In this document: positions 1-6,552 of the stretch, piece after piece
Layout: each line of letters starts with the position of its first letter
How positions within the stretch are numbered: position 1 is the stretch's first letter
Assembly: GCA_026193675.1 (NCBI GenBank)
Contig: JAPHSO010000044.1
Location: forward strand, 1 to 9,549
DNA from: Gammaproteobacteria bacterium
GTDB lineage: Bacteria > Pseudomonadota > Gammaproteobacteria > Thiohalomonadales > Thiohalomonadaceae
Reading direction: 5' to 3'
DNA length: 9,549 nucleotides
Notes under the pieces: generated by a model
What the model saw: only the letters and a program-made list of their open reading frames with translations
What the model was told of the DNA's origin: nothing
The model's database searches: none
Made by a program: the position numbers and the translations under genes

Positions 1-552
1 AACAGCCTTAGCTTAGAACAGATAAAAGAGGGAGACCATCTGATCGTAAGTGGCCCGGTTGGCGACCATGGTGCTGCGGTGATGCTGGCCCGCGAAGAGT
101 TTGGTCTGCGCGGTGATCTGAAATCAGATTCTGCCGCAGTCTATCCACTAACTCAGATCGCCCTCAGTTTTTCAGGTCTACGTTTTATGCGTGATCCGAC
201 ACGTGGTGGACTGGCCAGCGTCTGTCACGAGCTGGTTCGTGCGACTCAAATGGAAATATCCCTGAAGGAGCTGAAAATACCGGTCAATGATGCCGTCAGT
301 TCAGTCTGTGAAATTCTTGGATATGATCCGCTCTATCTCGCCTGTGAAGGTCGAGTCGTCGCAGTTGTTTCTCCAGAGGAATCAGAGATTCTACTTCAAC
401 AATGGCGGCAACATCCCCAGGGAGAACAGGCGGAAATCATCGGACAGTTTATTAAAAGTGATGGAAGTGCTCGAGTGATTATCGAAACTGAGCTTGGGGG
501 AGAGCGCATAGTTCATGAACTTGAAGATGAGCCACTGCCTCGCATCTGCTAG
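1..552 (+). CDS. hypE: Hydrogenase expression/formation protein HypE, C-terminal part (5' end outside window)
   Basis: HypE dehydrates the S-carboxamide on its own C-terminal cysteine to a thiocyanate. HypF supplies the carbamoyl group, and the HypC–HypD complex then receives the cyanide ligand for the [NiFe]-hydrogenase active site in the cytoplasm. The frame is open from base 1, so the gene starts upstream; 183 codons are visible of a protein usually about 330–350 residues long. Seen directly: a GPVGDHGAAVMLARE stretch, the MRDPTRGGLA motif typical of the C-terminal AIR-synthase (PurM-like) domain, and the terminal PRIC ending in the modified cysteine. The tail is intact, so the protein is probably functional. 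No other hyp or hydrogenase gene is visible; they would lie to the left. The stop is only 15 bp from the stop of the convergent kinase gene. Confidence 0.95.
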   Translation, partial: NSLSLEQIKEGDHLIVSGPVGDHGAAVMLAREEFGLRGDLKSDSAAVYPLTQIALSFSGLRFMRDPTRGGLASVCHELVRATQMEISLKELKIPVNDAVSSVCEILGYDPLYLACEGRVVAVVSPEESEILLQQWRQHPQGEQAEIIGQFIKSDGSARVIIETELGGERIVHELEDEPLPRIC

Positions 553-567
553 CTCTATATGGCTTTT

Positions 568-2943
568 CTAAATCTTGTAAATCCTTATCCCGGGGATCAT
601 TGAGTCCAGTTGATCCAGCGCATCATCAGTAATGGGTTTTAGGATAAAGCCATCCATACCGACATCGGCACAGATCTCCTGCTCTGAATCGTTCGCCGTT
701 AAAGCGACAATCGGGATATGTTTGCCCATTATCTCTTCCTGCAGGCGCCATTTCGCTGTCGCTTCAATACCACTCATTTTCGGCATGCGTACATCCATAA
801 ATACCGCATCAAACTGACCACTATTTAATTCACATAATGCATCTTCACCATTTTTCACTCGGATCACTCTGTGCCCACGCCTTTCGATAAGGAAGGTGAT
901 CACCTTGGCATTGATATCATCATCTTCAGCGACAAGAAGAGATAGATGTTTGTGTTTTGCACTATCTATCTGCTCATGTTCTGATTTATTCGGAAGTGAG
1001 ACAAGCCTGATAATTCTGTCTGGTGTTAGTGGTTTGCTCCACCTGAAGTCGATCTGATTTTCAACTGATGATTCCTCCTTGTCATGAGAGAACGAGCTGA
1101 TAGTACCGATTTGGGTGCCACCATCTCCCTGCTTTTGAACACCGCTCTCTCTTAATAGAGCATGAGTAGATGCTCTATTAAACTCATCTGTCAGAATAAT
1201 TTTTGAGTAGCGGTTACCGGCTAAATGCTCCTTTAGATCATTGAGGCTACTAACATGTAGCACAGTAGCGCCAAGCTCTTCCAGATAGCGCTTTAGAAGA
1301 TCGCCAGCCTGTTGATGGCTATCAATTACCAGAATGCTTTCACCTCGTAGCAGATTTTCTCCCGACTTAATTGAATCGACATTATCTTGCAGCGGCCAAT
1401 GGAGGTGAATCGTAAAGTGGCTCCCAACCCCAACCTGGCTTTCCAGTGAGATGTCTCCCCCCATCAGTTCAACCAACTGCTTGGCCGTTGCGGCACCCAG
1501 ACCACTCCCCTCATAGCGTCGCTCACGCCCCTGATCGACCTGGCTGAAGTGCTCAAATACAGCCCCCTGACGCTCTTCAGGAATTCCAATTCCGGTATCA
1601 ATAACCTCCAGGCAAACTGAGATATTGTTATTCGCGTCGACCGGTTTTTCCTGTCTAATACGTACAGTCACATCTCCCTGCTCGGTAAACTTGATTGCGT
1701 TTGAGAGTATATTGATAAGGACCTGTCTAACTCTGAGGCTATCACCAACCACCTGCATCGGCAGTGTGTGCTCGATATCAACCATCAACTCCAGTCCCTT
1801 GAGCTGAGCTGAAGGGGCAAGCATGGTTACAACTTCATCAATCAATTTGCATATCGAAAAGGGCTTATTAACGATGTTGAGTTTACCCGCCTCAATGCGA
1901 GAAAAATCGAGAATATCATCAATCAAACTCTTCAGTGAATTAGAGGCCTGTTCGATATTACTGATCTGTTCACGCTGCTCCTGATCAAGCTCACTCTGCT
2001 CAATAAGATTAAGCATTCCCAACATCCCACTTAGAGGTGTTCTAATCTCGTGGCTCATCGCAGCAAGAAACAGACTCTTCGCATGGCTCGCCTCTTCAGC
2101 ACGGTTCCAGGCAATTTCTAGTTCATTATTCTTCTCTTCAATCTCCTTAATCGCAGAGCGTAAACCCTTAGTAGCATTGTCCACCTTAGATTTCATCTCA
2201 GTGTGATAGCTGTTTAGCTCCTTAGCCATATGGTTAACACCATCCTGCAATAGTTCAATCTCACCCGATGACTTAAGAATGGCTCGCTGCTCCAGATCAC
2301 CACTACCGATACCATTAACCACATTGGTCAATTCAAGAATTGGCTCAATAATCTGCCCCTGAATTCGTCTGGCCATTAACAGAGTGGCAAATACAGTGAA
2401 GAAGATAAATGCCATCGCATAAGTGAATAACTCATCTCTTTTCTCTGTGAGAATCCGGGATGAAATCGAGACCTGAATAGAGCCTATAAAAACCTTATTT
2501 ATCGCTTCAGGAACATCCTCTTCAAAATCACTCACACCAAATGGGGTATAGAGAATAGGGGCACAAAATATTGAGAAACTATCATCTTTATGACAGATAT
2601 AGGGTTTCTGAAATTCACCCGGAACATCCATAATAAACTGCACAAATCCCGTTTCAACATATGGTTGCTGCTCCGGGCTCAGAATAACAACGCCATTAAC
2701 ATCCTTAATCTTAATGACAGACCTAACAGCATCTTTTAGAGTATCAATATTCTCTGTGATCGCACCATACTCTGATGCAATGGCCATCTGATTAGCGATT
2801 AAAGAACCGTGATCTTCAAACTCCTGCTCAAGGTTATTCATGTCACGCTGAATAAACAGCGCAAACATCATCAAAACCAACAGTGTCGGAACCACAATAA
2901 GGGAGAGAACCCTAATCTTCATTCCCCATACGAAGCCCCTCAC
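568..2943 (-). CDS. BarA/GacS-like hybrid sensor histidine kinase without Hpt domain
   Basis: An inner-membrane hybrid histidine kinase of 791 residues. Visible order: TM1 at about 11–31; periplasmic sensor at about 32–171; TM2 at about 173–190; HAMP at about 191–245; coiled coil at about 246–290; HisKA with SHEIRTP and phospho-acceptor H298; HATPase with N-box N411/N415, G1 DTGIGIP at 449–455 and a G2 box at 479–483; a degenerate receiver-like segment at about 535–645 (D541, D586, K637); and a full receiver at about 668–785 (E673/D674/D675, D717, T749, K769). The N-terminus and HAMP–coil region resemble E. coli BarA by recall (an IVVPT segment, then SEYG, then SYHTEM), so the sensor is probably BarA-type (sCache_4, PF09984). 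Unlike BarA (918 aa with Hpt), it ends straight after the receiver. The GTG start is chosen because an AAGGGAG ribosome site lies 7 nt upstream; an ATG at codon 8 is the alternative. It overlaps the upstream gene by one base. Ligand and response partner are unknown. Confidence 0.93.
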   Translation of the reverse strand: MRGFVWGMKIRVLSLIVVPTLLVLMMFALFIQRDMNNLEQEFEDHGSLIANQMAIASEYGAITENIDTLKDAVRSVIKIKDVNGVVILSPEQQPYVETGFVQFIMDVPGEFQKPYICHKDDSFSIFCAPILYTPFGVSDFEEDVPEAINKVFIGSIQVSISSRILTEKRDELFTYAMAFIFFTVFATLLMARRIQGQIIEPILELTNVVNGIGSGDLEQRAILKSSGEIELLQDGVNHMAKELNSYHTEMKSKVDNATKGLRSAIKEIEEKNNELEIAWNRAEEASHAKSLFLAAMSHEIRTPLSGMLGMLNLIEQSELDQEQREQISNIEQASNSLKSLIDDILDFSRIEAGKLNIVNKPFSICKLIDEVVTMLAPSAQLKGLELMVDIEHTLPMQVVGDSLRVRQVLINILSNAIKFTEQGDVTVRIRQEKPVDANNNISVCLEVIDTGIGIPEERQGAVFEHFSQVDQGRERRYEGSGLGAATAKQLVELMGGDISLESQVGVGSHFTIHLHWPLQDNVDSIKSGENLLRGESILVIDSHQQAGDLLKRYLEELGATVLHVSSLNDLKEHLAGNRYSKIILTDEFNRASTHALLRESGVQKQGDGGTQIGTISSFSHDKEESSVENQIDFRWSKPLTPDRIIRLVSLPNKSEHEQIDSAKHKHLSLLVAEDDDINAKVITFLIERRGHRVIRVKNGEDALCELNSGQFDAVFMDVRMPKMSGIEATAKWRLQEEIMGKHIPIVALTANDSEQEICADVGMDGFILKPITDDALDQLDSMIPGIRIYKI

Positions 2944-3887
2944 TAGCGTTCTCCCTTAAGTAGCTTATCGTGAAGCTCTTTCTCGCTGGGTAGGGAGAGT
3001 CCATAGACTCGACTCAGCTTGTAGTTAACGGAGATCTCAAATTGATTCGGATAGTTATGAAAAGCGACTTTTTTTCCTGTAATAATGCGACTGGCAATTT
3101 CTGCCGCATCTTCTCCTAACTGCTCAGGTGTACTGTAGAGCCCAAGTAGCGCTCCTGCCTTGACCAGTGCCTTGGAGTAACCAATCAATGGAATTTTCTT
3201 ATGATAACTATCTAAAACCAGTGTATTAATTGTTGTGCGATTGATTACTTTAGCGTCAGGAAAAAGAAGCAGACTATCGCTATCTGCCAGAAGATTAGAG
3301 AGGCTTCTGGAAAACTTTCCTTCGACAACTGGCTCTGTCACAAGCTGCCTGCCAGTTTTTTTGATCTCTCTTGTCAGTTTGTCCACAAATTCAGAAGATT
3401 GGCTTCCGACCATCACACCAATATTCCGACTCTCTGGAAGCGCTATGCTCTGCAACCGAAGGATTCTTTCAAGAGGATGATCGAAAACCAGGTTGTATAC
3501 TGCCCCATCATGCTTTGGATAATATTTTTGGTAGAGCGTATTGGAGATCAGGGTATGCAGTTTTACTCCACTCTTTTCATCGACTGTCTCGTTTAGTGCT
3601 CGACTTCCAAGTGTCACTAATAGCGAATCAGTTTCTGGAAGGGTGAAGTCATCAGCTGAATTTTCGAAGATCTCAATATCAGGATGACTCAAGATCAGTT
3701 TTTTCTGGAACGCATTACTAAATCTTTGATGAGCCCCGTTTTCAGTTATTGAAACGATGACGACGCTATCAATGGCATTGGAGACATTAGGATAGAACAT
3801 TGCCCCAACAATAAGAGGCCAAACAATAAATTGTCTGACTACTTTGAAAATATTAAGCAAGCTGTGTCGTTCCATCGACATTTTCAT
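2943..3887 (-). CDS. Periplasmic ABC_sub_bind (TrpX-like) substrate-binding protein, no ABC transporter partners
   Basis: A 314-residue secreted protein. A hydrophobic segment at about 20–36 ends in VSNA|ID, a plausible signal-peptidase I site after A38. The mature part has the two-lobe features of the ABC_sub_bind family (PF04392): an early VVIVSITENG strand, a mid-protein NIGVMVG strand opening the second lobe, a late PLIGYSKALVKAGALLGLYS segment, and a C-terminal NQFEISVNYKLSRVYGLSLP match to the family ending. Related proteins bind small molecules in the periplasm for ABC importers. Here no permease or ATPase follows; the partners are a TonB receptor upstream and a sensor kinase downstream, so a sensory or periplasmic-carrier role is inferred. 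The ATG directly follows the receptor stop (TAG-ATG), with only a weak AGAGAT ribosome site; in-frame ATGs at codons 3 and 5 are alternatives. The ligand cannot be read from the sequence. Confidence 0.85.
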   Translation of the reverse strand: MKMSMERHSLLNIFKVVRQFIVWPLIVGAMFYPNVSNAIDSVVIVSITENGAHQRFSNAFQKKLILSHPDIEIFENSADDFTLPETDSLLVTLGSRALNETVDEKSGVKLHTLISNTLYQKYYPKHDGAVYNLVFDHPLERILRLQSIALPESRNIGVMVGSQSSEFVDKLTREIKKTGRQLVTEPVVEGKFSRSLSNLLADSDSLLLFPDAKVINRTTINTLVLDSYHKKIPLIGYSKALVKAGALLGLYSTPEQLGEDAAEIASRIITGKKVAFHNYPNQFEISVNYKLSRVYGLSLPSEKELHDKLLKGER

Positions 3888-5921
3888 CTATATCTCTATG
3901 TCAAGCCCGATATAGTACTGAGGAGTAATGGTAAAATGTGATGCATTGTAGTCCTTATAGGATTCCATCAAATCCCGACCTATCAATGACAGGGTTGAGC
4001 GTCTGTTTAGAATTTTCAAATCACGATCATATTTGATATTTAAAATAGCGTAACCATCAAGGTCTGTGTCCGCAGTTTCAAAACTCATTTCACCAACTTG
4101 ACTATAATTGATACCTACACGGCTATGCTGGTTCAGCTTCTGGGAAACAAGTATATTAAAGGTATCTTCAGGAATTAGATCGGCAATATTGAGACTTCCA
4201 AAAATACCTGATGCATTAATATGCGAATAGCCCATGTGAACCAATGTATCTTCATGAGGCCTCCACTTTATTTGTAACTCTGTTCCTCTAACATCACTAG
4301 AGCCGTTATTGGAGATAACTGTTGGCGCCTTGGGTGTTTCGATCAAGTCAGACATCTCCTCACGAAACATCCTTAGCTCATAGTTGAGGCTGTTCTTTGT
4401 GAACTTTCCTCCAAAGGCTAATTCTGAACTCACAATTTTTTCTGCATTAAGGTCGGTTGAACCGATCAGTTGAGGGCTGACCACGGGTCCAATCGTAATG
4501 GTGTAATCAAATTCATTTTCCAGAAATGCCGGACTACGCCAAGCTTTACTCCTTACGGCACGAACATAATGATCTTTAAACAGGCGAGATACAGCTATTC
4601 TGGGTGAGTGGTTTGAAGCGATATAGTCGGTCTTTTCGAACATATCTCCAAAATTAACAACCCAACGACTTGATGGCTGCCATTCGGTACTGATAAATAG
4701 CCTCTGACTTCGATTCACAAAGGTATCACTGGTATTGACGTAGTCATACCCTCGGAAACGATCAATCCGCAACTCACCGCCCCAAACGGCTCTAATATTT
4801 TTTGACAGACGTAACTGATGGGTAATCTCAAGATCGGTTTGATCATCAAACAGAACAATATTTACCGGTATCGGGGGGAGTGCGACATATGGATCACCAC
4901 TTCCTGCACCATAGTATGCATCGAGAATGACAGATGGCTTCTCTGTTTCGTACTGATCTTTACCTGTTCGAACACTATGGTAGAGCTGAACATTGATTTC
5001 ATCATCGCTACTTATGATGTGGTTGTAATTGAGCTGTTGATAACTACTGGACAGCTGCTGATCACGAAGAGAGAAATAGGTTGCGACATAACCATCATAA
5101 CCGGCCGGGGCAGATGGATCATAGACAAAGCCGGCTTGCCTGGTTCCTACAACCCCACCCAATCCAATCGAGATGCTGTCATTCACACCGATCTGATAAT
5201 CCCCACGCGAATTTATTCTTAATGATTCACTATCATCGTTAATCTCATCGAATCCACTATCACGCTCATAGGCCGCCGAGAATTTATACTTAAAACTCTC
5301 TGACTGACCTGAAGTCTTCAGCGTTAGATTTGTCAGCTCATTGGTTCCAATTAATGAATAGACCTTGGTGTCTCCGATCTCATCCGGTGATTGAGTGATG
5401 ATATTGATCACCCCCTGGAATGAGTTCATCCCATAACTCACCCCATTGGGACCACGAGTAACCTCTATACGTTCAATCTCATGCAGTGTAATGGGCAGAT
5501 CATTCCACATCACGCCACCCGTTGATGGCAAATAGACGGAACGTCCATCAATCAACACCTGCATTCGGCGTGAGAACTGATCACTTATCCCATGATAGGT
5601 GACAATCGTTTTCTCACCCTCAAAGTGGTGGTAGTGACCAACCTGAAAACCGGGTACCAAACGAAATAGATCAGCGATCTCAATGGCTCCAGAGGCCTCG
5701 ATCATCTCACGATCAATTACGGTAACCGATGCAGGCAGTTCGTTGGTTGTTTGAGCTAATCGGCTAACAGAGAGGACGGTGGGAAAATCAGCAAGAAAGG
5801 GATCCTCATCAAACTCATCAAGTGCCATTACCGGCGCAATGAACAAGCCCTGTGAGAGCATGACCGCCGATGTAACGACACTAGAGAGAAAAGAGATCTT
5901 CCTTAACAACAGCTTGTACAC
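3888..5921 (-). CDS. TonB-dependent outer-membrane receptor (CirA/BtuB-like)
   Basis: A 677-residue TonB-dependent receptor that should import a ligand across the outer membrane using TonB–ExbBD energy. The signal peptide ends at about A33 (VMA|LD). FPTVLSVSR at 46–54 is a candidate TonB box, followed by the plug: ASVTVIDREMI at 64–74, ADLFRLVPGFQV at 83–94, VLIDGRSVY at 122–130, and IERIEVTRGPNGVSYG then GVINIIT at 149–176. The rest is an amphipathic-strand barrel with the conserved late segments WRSPAFLEN (461–469) and LNAEKIVSSELAFGGKF (491–507). The length fits receptors for iron complexes, cobalamin or similar ligands; I cannot tell which. The C-terminus (IGLDIEI) lacks the usual terminal Phe/Trp. 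The start is uncertain: an in-frame TAA lies three codons before the GTG, so only the GTG or a TTG at codon 5 are available near the signal peptide. AAGGTG sits about 9 nt before that TTG, a better ribosome-site spacing than any seen for the GTG. First gene of the three-gene operon. Confidence 0.93.
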   Translation of the reverse strand: MYKLLLRKISFLSSVVTSAVMLSQGLFIAPVMALDEFDEDPFLADFPTVLSVSRLAQTTNELPASVTVIDREMIEASGAIEIADLFRLVPGFQVGHYHHFEGEKTIVTYHGISDQFSRRMQVLIDGRSVYLPSTGGVMWNDLPITLHEIERIEVTRGPNGVSYGMNSFQGVINIITQSPDEIGDTKVYSLIGTNELTNLTLKTSGQSESFKYKFSAAYERDSGFDEINDDSESLRINSRGDYQIGVNDSISIGLGGVVGTRQAGFVYDPSAPAGYDGYVATYFSLRDQQLSSSYQQLNYNHIISSDDEINVQLYHSVRTGKDQYETEKPSVILDAYYGAGSGDPYVALPPIPVNIVLFDDQTDLEITHQLRLSKNIRAVWGGELRIDRFRGYDYVNTSDTFVNRSQRLFISTEWQPSSRWVVNFGDMFEKTDYIASNHSPRIAVSRLFKDHYVRAVRSKAWRSPAFLENEFDYTITIGPVVSPQLIGSTDLNAEKIVSSELAFGGKFTKNSLNYELRMFREEMSDLIETPKAPTVISNNGSSDVRGTELQIKWRPHEDTLVHMGYSHINASGIFGSLNIADLIPEDTFNILVSQKLNQHSRVGINYSQVGEMSFETADTDLDGYAILNIKYDRDLKILNRRSTLSLIGRDLMESYKDYNASHFTITPQYYIGLDIEI

Positions 5922-6030
5922 CTTTTGTTAATAATTATTATCCTCAAATAGTATCAATATGTTGCCCAATAAGAAATCTATAAATGAAGCTCGTTATTGC
6001 AGGATTTTGGGGGGTAAAGAGGCACGGATG

Positions 6031-6058
6031 GGGCACAAACAGCACCGCTCTTTCGCAT
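6031..6058. repeat. 28-bp interspersed repeat, copy A
   Basis: A 28-bp motif with core CACCGCTCTTTCGCAT. It matches positions 6172–6199 with two differences. The two copies lie 141 bp apart in the same orientation and bracket a segment containing a palindrome. Confidence 0.75.
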
Positions 6059-6086
6059 GACGTACAGGGAGTACTAATGCTGTGTA

Positions 6087-6100
6087 GTGCATGGATGCAC
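6087..6100. repeat. Short perfect inverted repeat GTGCAT-GG-ATGCAC
   Basis: Two 6-bp arms around a 2-bp centre, lying between the two 28-bp repeats. It could be a protein-binding palindrome or simply part of the repeat element. A second small one, GTAC-AGGGA-GTAC, lies just to its left at 6062–6074. No function is assigned. Confidence 0.5.
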
Positions 6101-6171
6101 GGAAACAGCCCATGCGACCGCTGCATACCATGTGAAGGATGCCGCAAGTGCGAAATATGGACACAGTATAG

Positions 6172-6199
6172 GAGCACAAACAACACCGCTCTTTCGCAT
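6172..6199. repeat. 28-bp interspersed repeat, copy B
   Basis: Second copy of the motif at 6031–6058, with two differences. Its last bases (CGCAT) are also the first bases of the 39-bp repeat starting at 6195, so the two repeat types are joined here. Copy A is not followed by the 39-bp unit. Confidence 0.75.
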
Positions 6200-6283
6200 C
6201 CCTGCACCCACGACATACCTACGTCCTGTAGGCCGTCGCTCATGCGCATCCCTGCACCCACGACATACCTACGTCCTGTAGGC
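6195..6283. repeat. 39-bp direct repeat, two copies at a 50-bp period
   Basis: Copy 1 spans 6195–6233 and copy 2 spans 6245–6283, identical over 39 bp by direct reading; both begin CGCATCCCTGCACCCACG. They are separated by 11 bp (CGTCGCTCATG), giving a 50-bp period. Each copy ends in a small inverted repeat, CCTAC-GTCCT-GTAGG. The second copy stops at the first A of the terminator's A/T tract. This looks like a short dispersed intergenic repeat or MITE-like unit rather than coding DNA. Two copies with an 11-bp gap do not fit a CRISPR. Whether it occurs elsewhere in the genome cannot be seen here. Confidence 0.85.
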
Positions 6284-6321
6284 AAAAAAAATGCGGGCTG
6301 GATAGTTCCAGTCCGCATTTT
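6284..6321 (-). terminator. Intrinsic terminator downstream of tRNA-Leu
   Basis: Read on the minus strand, two 14-nt arms at 6308–6321 and 6288–6301 enclose a 6-nt loop. The stem pairs AAAATGCGG with CCGCATTTT and CTGG with CCAG, with one A/C mismatch on this strand. A run of eight T (6291 down to 6284) follows at once. The position just after the tRNA CCA end fits a tRNA transcript terminator. On the plus strand the mismatch becomes a G·U pair and four T follow, so weak bidirectional action is possible. Confidence 0.88.
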
Positions 6322-6326
6322 ATGTA

Positions 6327-6413
6327 TGGTGCCGAAGGCGAGATTTGAACTCGCACGAGCATAAGCTCACCACCCCCTCAAGATGGCGTGTCTACCAATT
6401 TCACCACTCCGGC
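6327..6413 (-). tRNA. tRNA-Leu (anticodon GAG)
   Basis: An 87-nt class II tRNA with an encoded CCA end. The acceptor arm GCCGGAG pairs with CTTCGGC (one G·U), followed by discriminator A and CCA. The anticodon stem CCATC/GGTGG holds loop TTGAGGG, giving anticodon GAG, which reads CUC and CUU leucine codons. A long variable arm (a GAGC…GCTC stem) and the T-loop GTTCAAATC are visible. The place just downstream of secG matches leuU in E. coli, which is also tRNA-Leu(GAG). I see no separate promoter in the 139 bp before it, so co-transcription with secG is possible. Confidence 0.97.
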
Positions 6414-6455
6414 AAAGCTATCAAAACCGTCTCTGTAACTACTTAATAGGCACAT

Positions 6456-6504
6456 ATCCGATTTTCGGATTCCCAAGGGAGACGCCTTTCACATCCCCCT
6501 TTGG
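6456..6504 (-). other. Possible stem-loops between secG and tRNA-Leu
   Basis: Two structures lie in the 139-bp gap. Arms at 6494–6504 and 6473–6482 pair on the minus strand with one bulged A and one G·U; an ATCCGA-AAA-TCGGAT hairpin follows at 6456–6470. Neither has a T run, so they are not convincing terminators. They could stabilise the secG mRNA end or act in processing of a secG–tRNA transcript. The rest of the gap shows nothing recognisable. Confidence 0.35.
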
Positions 6505-6552
6505 TCACAGACAAAAATCACTTTATTTGCCTGTTATCTAAATTAACTGTTA

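Larger units (their letters stand above)
5922..6283. other. Gene-free intergenic stretch with repeats, upstream of the receptor operon
   Basis: About 360 bp between the start of the TonB receptor and the tRNA terminator. Open frames exist on both strands, but they run through the repeats, encode Cys/His-rich low-plausibility peptides, and one runs into the tRNA; I do not call them genes. The part nearest the receptor (about 5922–5990) is AT-rich and must hold the operon's promoter or leader, but I see no convincing –35/–10 pair and no recognisable operator. The remainder (about 6020–6283) holds a repeated 28-bp motif, a palindrome and a repeated 39-bp motif, listed separately. Confidence 0.7.

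Noticed and set aside
4818..5222. Plus-strand 134-codon open frame opposite the TonB receptor
   Set aside because: It lies wholly within a well-supported receptor gene on the other strand and has an Ile/Thr-rich low-complexity product.
5922..5990. Promoter for the receptor operon (TTGATA or TTTCTT with TACTAT/TAATAAT-like boxes)
   Set aside because: Several weak hexamer pairs are possible in this AT-rich stretch, but none combines a good –35, a good –10 and 16–18 bp spacing.
6195..6283. CRISPR-like array
   Set aside because: Only two repeats, an 11-bp gap far shorter than a spacer, and no cas gene in the window.
5944..6318. Minus-strand 124-codon open frame across the intergenic region
   Set aside because: It runs through both repeat types and the terminator. 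The peptide is Cys/His-rich with repeated segments caused by the DNA repeats, and there is no ribosome site or recognisable domain.
5984..6364. Plus-strand 126-codon open frame across the intergenic region
   Set aside because: It overlaps the terminator and runs into the tRNA-Leu gene, is made of the same repeats in translation, and resembles no protein family.
6414..6552. Separate promoter for tRNA-Leu
   Set aside because: TATTAA could serve as a –10, but no –35 lies at the right distance; transcription from secG is equally possible.
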